Translations under genes and position numbers: made by a program
Part shown: positions 32,586 to 44,030 of the stretch, in pieces
Layout: each line of letters starts with the position of its first letter
How positions within the stretch are numbered: the stretch's first letter is position 1
NCBI GenBank assembly: GCA_021234155.1
Contig: JAJEKV010000033.1
Location: 5,074,635-5,138,634 of the forward strand
Direction of reading: 5' to 3'
DNA length: 64,000 bases
Source of the DNA: Isoetes taiwanensis
Lineage: Eukaryota > Streptophyta > Lycopodiopsida > Isoetales > Isoetaceae
The notes under the pieces: model-generated
Database searches by the model: none
Told to the model about the DNA's origin: nothing
What the model saw: the letters and a program-made list of their open reading frames with translations, nothing else

Positions 32586-33509
32586 GGAAGAAACAAAAGA
32601 AGATATCTAAAATGCTAATGCTATTTTCATACAACTGGAATGAAAAAAAGATTATATTATCTTATTGTTTAAAAATAATAATTCAGTAGCCAAGCCAAGC
32701 TTTAGAGATGATCTCATATAAGCGGCAACTGCTGCATCAACGAGAACACAGGAGCTTGTTGAGGATTAAGTTTCACATTGATTGAATGAATTGTGTAATA
32801 ATAATTGTGTAATTGTTCTCCTCCATATCATAACGGTATTAGTGGATCAACCCATTAAAAAATAACATCATTTCAATCCAACAACATTTCAATGCAAGCC
32901 ACAGTAGGCATCCCTAAGTCACCAAGTATTATGTCATACTTGCTGCAGAAAAATAACATCAGCCCTGTTTGAAGGGGATGCGCCTTCGCTCGCCATTGCA
33001 TTGGCGAGCAATGCTTCCCTGATTTACAAATCAAAAGGAAACTATCAAGAAAAACCAAATTCTTGAGATTGAAGACAAAATTACAACTAAAAACTGGAGA
33101 AAAAACTTGGAGGATAAAAATAATTGGACAAAAAACGAACTCGAGGTCACCGGATGAAGAAAGCATGAGTGAGAGAGAGTGAGAGAGTATATGGAAGACC
33201 ATTTTTGCAATCTTCAAAAGTGAGCAATAAAATTATAATAAAATTAAAATGTAATAAGAGCTGTGGAGGCCTATTGTAAAACAAAATTTATAAAAACCTC
33301 AGTCAACTTTCAGTTCTCACGCTCAGACACTCTTCTCCAACAATGTATCCACCATAACAGAGATGCACGAAAGAGCCGGCTCTAGGGTTGCTTAGCCCGT
33401 TTGTTTACCTGTAACTCTTCTACAGATTGATAAATACTGTGTGCTTTTTAATTCAAGTTACCTGGCGCCTATCTAGAATAGCTGAGCCCTGTGATTCCGG
33501 CTGCGAGCA

Positions 33510-36210
33510 ATGTCAAAAGAGCACATGAAAAATGAAATCCAGAAATGAATATGAAGAAAATTCATGACATGGACAGGGAAGAACATCCGCTCCGCCAGAA
33601 GAAACTCGTGCAAGCTAGAGCAGGGAAGAACACCCGTCCAACAGAAGAAGAATAATAAGACGGGGAAGAGCATCTATCTAGCCTTGATAAACAACTGCAA
33701 ACTAGTGTGGAGAAGATCATCCGACTATGCAAAAAGAAACTAGAATTAAAAGACAAAAAGACATGCGTCAAGAAATTTAACAATGTATAAACAAAACATG
33801 GAGATATAAGAAAGGGTAGGGAGGGAGGGAAACTAGAAACAAGAAGAAGAAAGAAAGAGAACGCTCAAAGAGAAGGCCGATAAGAATGGACTGAAAGACA
33901 ATGACAATATATAGAGAAACGGAAGAAAAAAGGGAAAAAATCTAATAAAAATAGGCCAATGGTATGCCGTCTTCCCAAGAATGATGGTTCTATGATGGCA
34001 TAGAACCATTGCATTCTTGGAAGACTCTATATATCAAACAAACAACATCATATGGCCGAAAGAAGAGGAACACTCCATCTCATACACCCTAAGCGTAAAC
34101 ATGGATGGCAAGAAAAAGCAAGACAAGAAGAAAAAGATGAGATATCTAGGCGCGAAAGCATCAAAAAGAGATGGACACAAGCTAAGGTACGACAATGAAG
34201 ATGGGTTCTAGATGTCAAAAAACTTAGGGAAAATAGTATACAGATTAATATGAAGAGAACAAAAATGCTAAAGAACAAGTGTCAATAACCAGTGGTAAAA
34301 AGATCAATCATATAAGCTATAGAGAAAGATCAATCATATAAGCTATAAAGAAGCGTGTGTGAGAGAAATGAGAAAAGAAAGGTGTCAATGATGACTAGAC
34401 CAATCTAAGCACTCCATATCGCAAGACCAAATATGGGAAATTGTCTGCTGAATGGTCTTAGAGTCGACATCTGCAAAACTACCTAAGCACTCAATGCTGC
34501 AAGACCAAATCTGGGAAATTGTCTGATAAATGTGGTTGTGGAGTTGACATCTGCAAAGCTACCTTAAGCATTCAATGAAAATTGGAAATTGTCTGATAAA
34601 TGTGGTTGAAGTGTCGACATGTGGTCCTAAACCCTGCTAAGCAACGATGTCCAAGTACATATCAAATGCATCATCTTGTGTAGGAAGCAAAGGACCAATC
34701 ATATGCAAAGGTGAAGCATCGATCAAATAGATGCAATGAAGAGAAGGCAACTGGTCCCAGACCCAGACCAAAGACAAATCTTGACATGGTAATTCAAGAA
34801 AAGAAAAATGTCGAGTTCAAAGGCAAAGCTACCTAAGCAATCAAAGGTGCAAGAACAAATTTAGGAGATTGCCTAATAAATTATTGTAGAGTGCACCTTT
34901 GGTCCTAAAACATGCTAAAGGCTGCTTAACTGATTAGCAAAATATCATAATGACCACATGGCTTAGGCGGCAAGATTTATTACTACAAGGTCTACAAGAA
35001 TTAATGATGGGCTTGGCCGAGAACCACACTCAAAATAGTGACGCTAGCCACTCATAGCCAAACCAAGATATTGTGATTATATGAAATCAAAGCCCCTGTT
35101 AATATTGAGATAGAACCTGTCCCTTGGTGTCTGTCTGCCAAAAAACATCAAAATCTAGTCTTCTAGAGCAATTAATAAAGTGGACAAAAATAATGCTATC
35201 AGAGGGAATGGCCCATATAAAGACGTAAGAAACGCAGAAAGAAATAATATAGCAAGTATATTCAAGTTCAAGGGCCATAAGATAGAGAAAGAGAAAATTC
35301 ATTCGGGAAGACAAGCTAGAGCAACGAAGCAAGAGTTAGGGAAAGAAATCAAGCCGGGAAAACGGAGTAAGAGCTTTGAATGCAAGTTCAAGAAAAGATA
35401 GACAAATATGTAAAAAGAGAACCGAAGATGAAGACTTAGCAAATAATAGATCCAACCCAACATACGTATCAATACAGTCCCCACCTGGCAAAAGAATGAC
35501 ACAATTGCTAAACCAACATGGGCAAAGGAACGTTAGAGAACTAAGTACTGAAAAGATGAACTCTTTGTACACAGAATGCAATTATCGAATCAGAGTCGGC
35601 AAACAAGCACACAAGATGTAAGAGTGGGTCAAGGAGAAGCCTCATATTCTAATAATTCGATATAGGCAACACGATCTAGGCACTTAAATTACCACCCTGC
35701 ACTAGAAGACGTTACCATCAAAATTGACATAAGTCTAGCCCTATTAAAAAGGGACAACTAACTTCAAAAACGATCAAGCTCCTTTTGGATAAACGTGTCT
35801 AATCCCAACCCATCTTAACATAGCCAATGTATCTTGGAAAAACCATGAAACCGCCATCTTTTGGCATGGAAACCACCAAGCAATAATATTTTGACATGCA
35901 AGCTACAAGAAAAGCTTATATGTAAAAGTCGAGTTTATGAAGCAATAATGCTCATACACAAAGATTAACGTATGATGGACAATAAACTAGACGTCCATGT
36001 AGCAAATAATACATCTATACAACCAAAAAGGATGTTCACATACAAAGATTTGAAGTCTATAGTGCAAAGCAAATTGATGAGTAAGGATGAGCTTATGATA
36101 GAGAATGCGTCAAATTATGGAAGGGGTACAAGAAACGACTAGACCTCTAAGTAGTGAAATGCAAATATTTATCAACAAGGGAGAAAATGAGCCAGTGGAC
36201 AAAAGAATTT
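33510..36210. other. Spacer between inverted OPT arms, no gene seen
   Basis: A-rich sequence with degenerate direct repeats. Near 33570-33740 a GGGAAGAACATCCG-like unit recurs three times. From 34406 a TAAGCACTC...GGGAAATTGTCTG unit starts at 34406, 34494 and 34565, with a diverged fourth near 34834. Short ORFs here are Lys/Arg-rich low complexity and not convincing. Confidence 0.5.
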
Positions 36211-36214
36211 TAGA

Positions 36215-36275
36215 TAAGAATAAGAATAGAATAGAATATGATTTTATCGTCCACGGAGACCAAGAGTGGACAAGT
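36215..36275 (-). mobile_element. Short LINE 3' end fragment
   Basis: In minus-strand sense TTGGTCTCCGTGGACGATAAAATC is followed by TATTC repeats, as in the LINE ends at 15.2 and 32.5 kb. Only about 60 bp remain. Confidence 0.65.
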
Positions 36276-36383
36276 AGAAGGAAAAGGGTCTAAATTAAGG
36301 TCGAAGGAAAAGGAGCACCCAAGATCAGCTTGCCCAGCAATCAGCTCGCGGCCGGAATCACAGGGCTCAGCTATTCTAGATAG

Positions 36384-36596
36384 CAGGGCTCCAGATTGGG
36401 GGGGTTCCTCCCCAGAATTTCCGGTTGAAGTTGTTAAAATCCGGTTTCTATAATAGATGCCGGAAAATTTCTGGTCAAATTTTTGTAAAATGCTTGTTAA
36501 ATCCGGCAAATTAGACCATATTTTCTGAAAAATCCGATAAGTAGCAATAAAGCACGGCATTTTGCCAGTTTAAGCAAAATCTAATCTGGAGGCCTG
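36384..36596. mobile_element. hAT-type MITE, 213 bp
   Basis: Terminal inverted repeats CAGGGCTCCAGATT and AATCTGGAGGCCTG (one mismatch) are flanked by the 8-bp target duplication CTAGATAG (36376-36383 and 36597-36604), as expected for hAT elements. The inverted OPT copy has a single CTAGATAG at the matching place, so it preserves the empty site. There is no coding capacity. Confidence 0.88.
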
Positions 36597-37081
36597 CTAG
36601 ATAGGCGCCAGGTAACTTGAATTAAAAAGCACACAGTATTTATCAATCTGTAGAAGAGTTACAGGTAATGCCACGAAATATGCCACGTCGGCTACGTGGG
36701 TCCTAGTGTACACGTCCGACTCTGCAAAACCTTGTGCCCGCCTTCAGGTCTCCATGCGCACATGCAGCCTTGGCTCATGCGGCATGGATTCTTGCGGCCC
36801 GTTTATACCTTCGCTAATCGCTTGGAATTCTATCCAGCTATGGAGCGCAGGATTTAGCAGCTTCACCCCTCTTTTATTTCGGGAGCTCAATATACTCTCT
36901 CACTCATGCTTTCTTCATCCGGTGACCTCGGGTTCTTTTTTTGTCCAATTATTTTTATCCTCCAAGTTTTTTCTCCAGTTTTTAGTTGTAATTTTGTCTT
37001 CAATCTCAAGAATTTGAATTTGGTTTTTCTTGATAGTTTCCTTTTGATTTGTAAATCAGGGAAGCATTGCTTGCCAATGCA

Positions 37082-40000
37082 ATGGCGAGCGAAGGCGCAT
37101 CCCCTTCAAACAGGGCTGATGATGTTGAACAAGGGCCCCTAAAAGAAACCTTTGATTCGGAAGAAAATTGCAGCAATGGGGCAGAAAAACAGCATTTCGA
37201 AGGGGATATAATATGCGCGATTAAGGATATTGATGCTCATCAAACAGAGCAGTCCCCGATAGAGCAGGTGGCATTAACTGTGTCAACCACGGATGATCCA
37301 TCAATTCCAGCTTTCACTTTTCGTGTCTGGGTTATAGGCAGCATTTCATGTGTGGTTTTGATGTTCTTGAATACGTTCTTTAGCATGAGAACACAACCCC
37401 TCGCCATATCTGGAATTGCAGTTCAAATTGTTGCTCTTCCTTTGGGTCGCTTGATGGCTTCAACGCTACCCACGAGTCCCCTGCGTGTACCAGGATTAGG
37501 ATGGAGCTTCAGTCTAAATCCTGGTCCTTTTAGCATGAAAGAGCATGTTTTAATTACAGTTTTTGCGAATGGTGGTGATTCTTCCGGTGGGGATGCTCAT
37601 GCTATTGCGTCAATTACTATAATAAAAGCATTTTACAAACGCCGGATTAGCTTTCTTGCAGCTTTGTTTGTGGCCATCTCTACTAGAGTAAGTCTTAGCC
37701 TTCAGACCTTGTAATTCTGTTCATCAAGTATCAGTATGAGTTCATGTTTTTGCAATAAAGTTGAGTATAAGGTGCAGGAACCTAGCAGAGGCCAGATAGT
37801 CTTTTCTCTTCTAATTTTAGTAAAACTGTCAGGTTTCTTTTGCTTAGGCTATAAGGGTCAAATGTCACTAAGGTCAGCTTTTGTTAAATGAAGATTCTTT
37901 TACTCACGTTGACTACTACTACCACCAGATCATGGGATATGGATGGGCAGGACCTCTGAGAAGATTTTTAGTAGATCCGGCTCATATGTGGTGGCCCGCC
38001 AACTTAGTTCAAGTATCTCTCTTCAGGTAAAGTAGATACCACTTAACCGTTGGTATGCTCATTTACAAAAAGACTTATACATCTATACACTTAGGCTATG
38101 TTCAGTATTGGGTCAAGTATTGGGTCATGCAGATATCCCACTTTGAAAGCTAGGTAACATTGCAGCATAAAGTTGCATAAAGTTTTTTACTTTTTTGCCA
38201 TAAAGGAATTAAAGTGAGGCAGACACACCAACTTAAGAATAAGAAGCTTCAATAAAGTAAGAATGTTTCAATCAATTTAACCTGCGTAAAGCAAATAGAT
38301 AGATACTCGAAGGACTAAAAAGTACTACTAATGGCAATACCTTGTTTTTTAATTAATATATATAGTATCTTTCAGTTGCTCTTCAGAAACTTGAGCCCTT
38401 TTGTGTATTTTCAAGGTTTTTCTTTATCTGTGCATTATATATCAATTATTCTATTTTTTTCAAATCTGAGAATCGTGTTGCATGTGCAGGGCTCTTCATG
38501 AAAATGAAACAGTCAGCAAAGGAATGAAGCGCATAAATTTCTTCTTGTTATTTATGGCTGTGAGCTTTATTTATTATGCCTTACCTGGGTATCTTTTTAC
38601 ATTGATGTCGTTCTTCTCTTGGGTGTGCTGGGTATGGCCACATTCTGTAGTCATGCAGCAATTTGGGTCAGGCAAAAGTGGCCTTGGACTTGGAGCCTTT
38701 TCATTTGATTGGGCAGGTATATCTGCGTATTTCGGCAGTCCACTTGTTGCCCCATGGTTTACTATTGTGAATATCGGAGTAGGGTTCTTGCTGTTCACTT
38801 ATGTTGTAATTCCTGCGGCTTATTGGAGCAATTTATACCATGCTCGAACTTTCCCCATCTTCTCTAACAAGCTATTTACATCTAAGGGTAAGAGATATGA
38901 TGTTACCCGTGTCATGACCCCAGATTTTCAGTTAGACAGGAAAGCATATCAAAGCTATGGAAAGCTGTATATGAGTACATTTTTTGCTCTTTCAACTGGA
39001 GTTGGATTTGCTCGAATTGCATCAACCGTTACGCATGTCATTTTATTTAATGGAAGGTTAGCAACTTTCAGCATCTTTAGTATTTTGACATGCTCATTTT
39101 GTAAGGATTCTATTTTTACAGGGATCTATGGCAACGATGTGGTCGTGACAATATTGCAAGAGATGATATCCATACTCGTCTCATGAGGAAGTATTCTAGT
39201 GTTCCAGTCTGGTGGTTCCTGTTGCTACTAGTAGCGAGCATTAGTATGGCCCTTTCAGTGGTTACAGTGTGGAATTACCAGTTCCAACTCCCTTGGTGGG
39301 GTATATTTTTTGCTTGTGCATTTTCCTGTGCGCTGACCCTTCCAATTGGGATTATCACAGCTACAACGAATCAGGTATGTGCACAATGTTGGCACTTGGG
39401 ATATTAGAAAGGTGCTGGTAATAATACAGTTTTGCTTTGCAGCAACCTGGATTCAATGTCGTCACTGAATTCATCATTGGCTACATTCTACCTGGGAAAC
39501 CAATTGGAAATACCATGTTCAAAACATATGCTAAACTTAGCATGACACACGCCATTTCATTCTTGGCAGATCTTAAACTTGGACACTACATGAAAATTCC
39601 ACCACGCAGTATGTTTATAGCACAGGTAAATGCCTGAAAAAGTTGGGAGGAATATTCTGGAAGTGTAATTGCCTGTGGGTAGTTAAGAAATGTGAATGAT
39701 TTGGGTAGGTCAGTAATGTGAATAATTCTCCTAAAGTTATGAGCATGCCTGCAGGTGTTTGGAACAGTTATATCGGCAACTACAAACTTGAGTGTTGCAT
39801 GGTGGATGATGGAAACTATAGAAAATATTTGCAACACCGAACTCCTGCCGCCAGACAGCCCTTGGACTTGTCCGAAAGACAGGGTTGCATTTGACAACAC
39901 AGTAATTTGGGGGTTAGTTGGTCCCAGAAGGCTTTTTGGGCATCAGGGAGAGTACAGAACGCTTGTTTGGTTTTTCTTGTTAGGAGCAATATTACCTGCC

Positions 40001-40369
40001 ATTGTCTGGATATGTGCGAAAACTTTTCCAGAAGTAAAATGGATAGTCCTGATAAACATCCCCGTGATGCTTGGTGCAATTGCATCGATGCCACCTGCTA
40101 CACCTGTTAATGTGGGCTCCTGGCTTATTGTAGGCACGGTGTTCAACTTCTTCCTGTACAGGTATAGAAAGCGATGGTGGCAACGCTATAACTATGTGCT
40201 CTCTGCTGCTTTTGATGCAGGCACGGCCTTCATGGCTATATTTTTGTACTTCTGTTTCGACCTAGAGAAGAGAAATATTAAGTGGTGGGGAACGCAGGTT
40301 GATCATTGCCCTCTTGCTGCCTGTCCTACAGCTCCAGGCATTGTAGTGAAGGGGTGCCCTGTGTTTTAA
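37082..40369 (+). CDS. OPT: Oligopeptide transporter (OPT family), intact
   Basis: A membrane transporter of the plant OPT family (proton-coupled uptake of small peptides or metal chelates). Six exons: 37082-37687, 37929-38026, 38490-39056, 39122-39374, 39443-39625, 39755-40369. All are GT-AG with matching phases, giving 2322 bp (773 residues), a normal family length. The start is ATG 37082 ([10 protein letters not shown]). The N-terminus is hydrophilic; a helix-rich body follows from about residue 80. Family signatures are present: SLNPGPF (NPG motif) at about residue 143, HYMKIPPR (KIPPR motif), [30 protein letters not shown], and the plant-type end [13 protein letters not shown]. There are no stops or frameshifts. 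A partial inverted copy lies 3.6 kb upstream, and the promoter regions of the two copies differ. Substrate cannot be told from sequence. Confidence 0.92.
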
Positions 40370-40869
40370 TGTGAATATTTATTTGTCCATGTGTATAGTT
40401 GCAATGATGTGGAATGGCAGATCACATATTTTCTGCCCCATCTGCTGCCCAATTTGTATATCTTATCCATTAAGTGAATTGAGAGGTGAACTGAGTTTCT
40501 TATGTTGTACCGCGTTTTAAATGATGAAATATGCTTTGCTCACAGCGGGATGAAACTGGATAATTTAGAAGAGACGCACAACCGAATCAATTTGGGAAAA
40601 AAACAAAAGTGCAGAAAGGTCTTGCTAGAAATATCCAAAGTCCGGTTAAGTTGTTCCATAAACCCTTCATGCTGATGTTTGTCAGCACTTGGATGCCTTT
40701 ATGGAAAATGAGTGCACCGTCATTTTTACTTTCTTTGGATTTGTCAATAAAATGATAAGACATTGTAGTTGATTCGTATAATTAAATTGTAATTGAATGC
40801 AAATATGCAGCTTATGTAATAGTTATTATTTGTTTAAACATGATGATCATGACGATCATCATCATCTTA
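40370..40869. other. 3' flank of OPT gene
   Basis: Likely includes the OPT 3' UTR. No other feature was recognised. Confidence 0.4.
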
Positions 40870-42256
40870 GCTTTCATCACAGGAATAGACAGGCAGGGCA
40901 TTATTTTGGAGCTTTACCAACGCATCTCCCCGATGGAGCGGATGTGCCCGCTTCCACAGGTCAGTATTCCAGTGCCAGTGGTCCTGTCTGCTAGCACATT
41001 CAATAAAGTAATGACAAAGTTTCCTCTCAATTGATTTATTAACCTGATAACTCGTATAGATGCTGACGGAAATAATCAACCTGTAATTTTAGAGTTCCCT
41101 CTCAAAGAGGTAGCATATCAGGTAGTTGTTAAATAATTCTATTCTATATGATGATTTTCTGAGATGCTGAAAGTTTTAAGACTAAGCAGAGGCCAGATGT
41201 GAATAGTGGTCCAAATTCTGCTGTACAATCACCAACAGCTACCACTGCAGAACAAACCAGGTTTGGCACACTTGCTGCAATACAATCAGCTAAATCTGCT
41301 GCAGTAGACCGTGTAATAAAGTTTGACAATGGTGCTTACATGCTACCACCAATAAAGACTTCCATAGCAAAGGCTAAACATTACTAGCTCACCTAGAGCT
41401 GCTGCTAATTCTAGCCTTGATAAGCTGTTGAATCCCAGAGCTACTAGAAGAGCAGACTTTGCTCCATATAGGGTGGTATTAGGACACGTAAGAGAAAAGG
41501 TCAGTAGTATAAAGATATTTTTGATATGAACAATGTCTCTAATTTCGGTTTGTGAATTGCCATTTCATGCAGCTTATGAATACCCGCAAACGTATGGAAG
41601 ATCTTCTGGAAGGATTGCCCTGTGATTTTCATCCCAGTGAATACTATCAGAGAGCTGACCAGCTTTTGGAGCCATTGCTACTTTGTTATGAATCTCTGGT
41701 ATTCAGCTGACTGTATATACTGGACATTTTTATGTTTCAAAGTACTGTTGACTGTATGCTGGTCATGGCAGACGCTCTGCTCATTTGTTGGTCAATCTGT
41801 CTATTTGCTTACTTGTATGTCAACTGGCAAGGGTTTACATAGAGAACACAAAAAGAACTTTTAATAAATCCCTCTAACCCAGCGTGTCATAGGAAGCATG
41901 TGGCTCTCGCACATTAGCAGAAGGAAGATTGGTGGATCTGATTAGGAGGGTTACAACATTTGGGTTGACTTTGATATAGATTTGCGGCAGGTATGATAAA
42001 GGCTTACTAAATGTACAAGTTACCAGATCAGAGTAACATTTCCTGATATTTGACAGGAAGCTGACAAACACACTGAAGCTCTTGATGCCATCACCGAGTT
42101 TCTTGAAATTGGTTCATATAGCAAGTGGAGTGAAGAAAAGAAATAAAATTTCCTATTAAAAGAATTGAAAGGAAAGCGGCCACTTTTGCATCCCAATATT
42201 GTGGTATCCAAGGAGATACAAGAAGTGTTTGATACTTTCCATGTAGCTGCGGAACC
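40870..42256 (+). pseudogene. PPC4: Fragment of bacterial-type PEP carboxylase gene
   Basis: Exon pieces of a bacterial-type phosphoenolpyruvate carboxylase with introns retained. Seen in order: RQAGHYFGALPTHLPDGADV (40.88 kb), VILEFPLKEVAYQ, a Ser/Thr/Ala-rich disordered part with SAKSAAVDRVIKFDNGAYML (41.3 kb), DFAPYRVVLGHVREK (41.5 kb), NTRKRMEDLLEGLPC and LEPLLLCYESL (exon 41573-41698), GRLVDLIRRVTTFGLTL (41.9 kb), and [20 protein letters not shown] with LKGKRPLLHPNI (42.06-42.25 kb). The RKRMEDLLEGLPC and LLCYESL wording points to the bacterial-type rather than the plant-type enzyme. It is dead: a TAA interrupts the EEKK segment at about 42147, there is a frameshift after FGLTL, and the text changes abruptly after FHVAAE at about 42256. 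N-terminal and catalytic C-terminal parts are absent. Confidence 0.8.
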
Positions 42257-43135
42257 AGGAGATTGGTGTTCTATTGATAGCGATGTAGCTTGTGTGTTGG
42301 CTGATTTGAAATTGGAATACATGTATTTGGATGGTTGTCAGAAACTGTAAGTTGCTAAAATACTCAGCAAGATTTATGTTTTTGGTTTGCATGGAATTCT
42401 ATGCTGCGATCTATTGTACATGCATTTTTTGAAAATCATATTATGCAGAGGAGTAATTTCTCTGCAAGTCAGTAATATTTGTGTGTTTGCAGAACTTCAG
42501 CCGTAGCAGATACTCTTGCACTACATGTTAGATCTGCACCAAGATCAGTATGTCTTCAACGTTCCTTTCGGATTGGGCCAGCTGCAGCAGGAAACCTGAT
42601 TGTTGCAGCTGGAATTGATAGTTCCCAACCGGACTGCATTCTTTTAAGTCATCTTGATAAGCTGAATTTTCCTGGGGATTTTCCGTAGTGGAATCCAGTA
42701 TAGGAGATATTAGGGAAATAGATGAACGGTTACCATCTTTAAGATACACTGATCATAGATTGGGTGCTGGACTAAGGACACTTGCACTCCATAATTGTGG
42801 AAGCATTGGCACTTTTGAGCTGGCTATTCTGGTAAGTCTACTTTATTTTGTATATTTTGCTCTATATATGATGTCAATATACGATGGTGATATTTTATGC
42901 AGGCAACATCGTGCCCATCGTTGATAGTAGTTTCATTAGGAGGCTCATTTCGTGGTCTAGGCCTAGGCATAAGAGAAGACCATCATGACGATGTAATCGC
43001 TTCAGCTGTTTCCTCTCTGCTGAGGATGTCATGCCTATTAAATGGTCTGCACATTTTAGAATTGATATTCTTCACAGTGCATGTCATAGATATGCAGTTA
43101 AGTTTGGCAGCGATCTAAGGAAAACAAAATTGACA
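42257..43135 (+). pseudogene. LRR-like gene fragment
   Basis: Starts in mid-exon against the PEPC fragment without a splice site. Reading DVACVLADLKLEYMYLDGC, then across an intron SAVADTLALHVRSAPR and GPAAAGNLIVAAGIDSSQPD, then LGAGLRTLALHNCGSIGTFE and CPSLIVVSLGGSF, it has the spaced Leu and Cys pattern of cysteine-containing leucine-rich repeats such as those of F-box/LRR proteins. An in-frame stop after FPGDFP and shifted frames later show decay. I cannot name the parent gene. Confidence 0.35.
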
Positions 43136-43639
43136 AATGGTAAGTCGGACTTTCTTTCTATTTTAGTTATTTGATTGATGCGCTTAGGGATTATAGAAAA
43201 GGAATATGACAGTCCCAGTAAGGACTAAGGGAGCGGTTCAAATGTTTTAGTGTTCAAATTCTTTTGTAAAACTTTGCATTAAAAAATAATATTGTTAGAG
43301 CCAATTTGGATGTAGATTATCCTACTGAATCTTACGGGTTCCTTGGATATTTTAGGCATCAGTTCAGAAGCTACTAATCCTCCACTTCCTTTGGAATGCA
43401 ACAGTTCAACCAACATAATGACATGTTGATATTCATTGTTTGGAGTTATCCTTTAGCTTCAATGCTAATAAAGAACTTCTAATAGTTACTTTGAGACGTC
43501 TCTAAAGCTCTCCAGGTCTGCCTTTAGATCCAGCATGCCATGTTTATTGCAGTAGTCTGTCTTATTATTGCAATAATTTCGAAGCCATTTTTTGCCATCA
43601 TTAGCTAAGTCTGTGAGTTAATACATGGTGTTGCAACCT

Positions 43640-44030
43640 CAATAAATCTGAATGTAGTCCAGGAGAGGAGATAAGGATGCTTGAGCAGAACAAATAGCCT
43701 TGTTGGGTACGATGTGTTGGAGAATAAATGAAGTGAGGCCAACTGTAAAGTAACTAGACCAACCAAAATCTGCGAACTTGGGAGTCATGGAGGTAAACTG
43801 ATAGACAAGATCTTGGATATGGAAAGGGATTGCTAGAAGCAACCTTATAATATGTGGCTATCATGTTTTGGAGTGCAGGAAATGTTCTATATGTGATCCA
43901 AATGACCACACCAAATGTGCCTCCTCTGCCACCGCGAAGAGTCCAGAAAAGCACTTATTTGCAATACCAATTTTGCCATCAGGGGTGACAACAGTAAACT
44001 GCAAAACATTATCTGCAGCCAGGCTAATGT
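43640..44030 (-). pseudogene. FAD-linked oxidase fragment
   Basis: The minus strand encodes part of a PCMH-type FAD-binding oxidase (berberine bridge enzyme-like family). ISLAADNVLQFTVVTPDGKIG is followed, after a one-base shift, by GGRGGTFGVVIWITYRTFPA, the Gly-rich flavin-binding signature (family form LRGGGGGTFGVV). A less certain downstream part contains LVYQFTSMTPKFADFGWSS. It lies antisense to its neighbours and is bounded on the right within about 20 bp by the SelO fragment. Confidence 0.6.

Larger units (their letters stand above)
28774..33509 (-). pseudogene. OPT: Inverted, broken copy of the OPT gene
   Basis: A reverse-complement copy of the 5' two-thirds of the intact OPT gene at 37.1-40.4 kb. 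Exon equivalents are about 31310-30757 (exon 1), 30189-30092 (exon 2), 29660-29062 (exon 3) and 29001-28779 (exon 4, partial). Introns and 5' UTR are also conserved, so it is a DNA-level duplication. Damage: loss of everything past exon 4 at an LTR retrotransposon, a 21-bp LINE-tail insert in exon 3 (29247-29267), a LINE insert in the 5' coding part (31331-32585) within a larger non-homologous block, and a different promoter-proximal segment (33195-33400). It cannot encode a transporter. Confidence 0.88.

Noticed and set aside
33473-35621. Several 60-80 residue ORFs in the OPT spacer
   Set aside because: Low-complexity Lys/Arg or Cys/Phe-rich reads in degenerate repeats, mutually overlapping on both strands.
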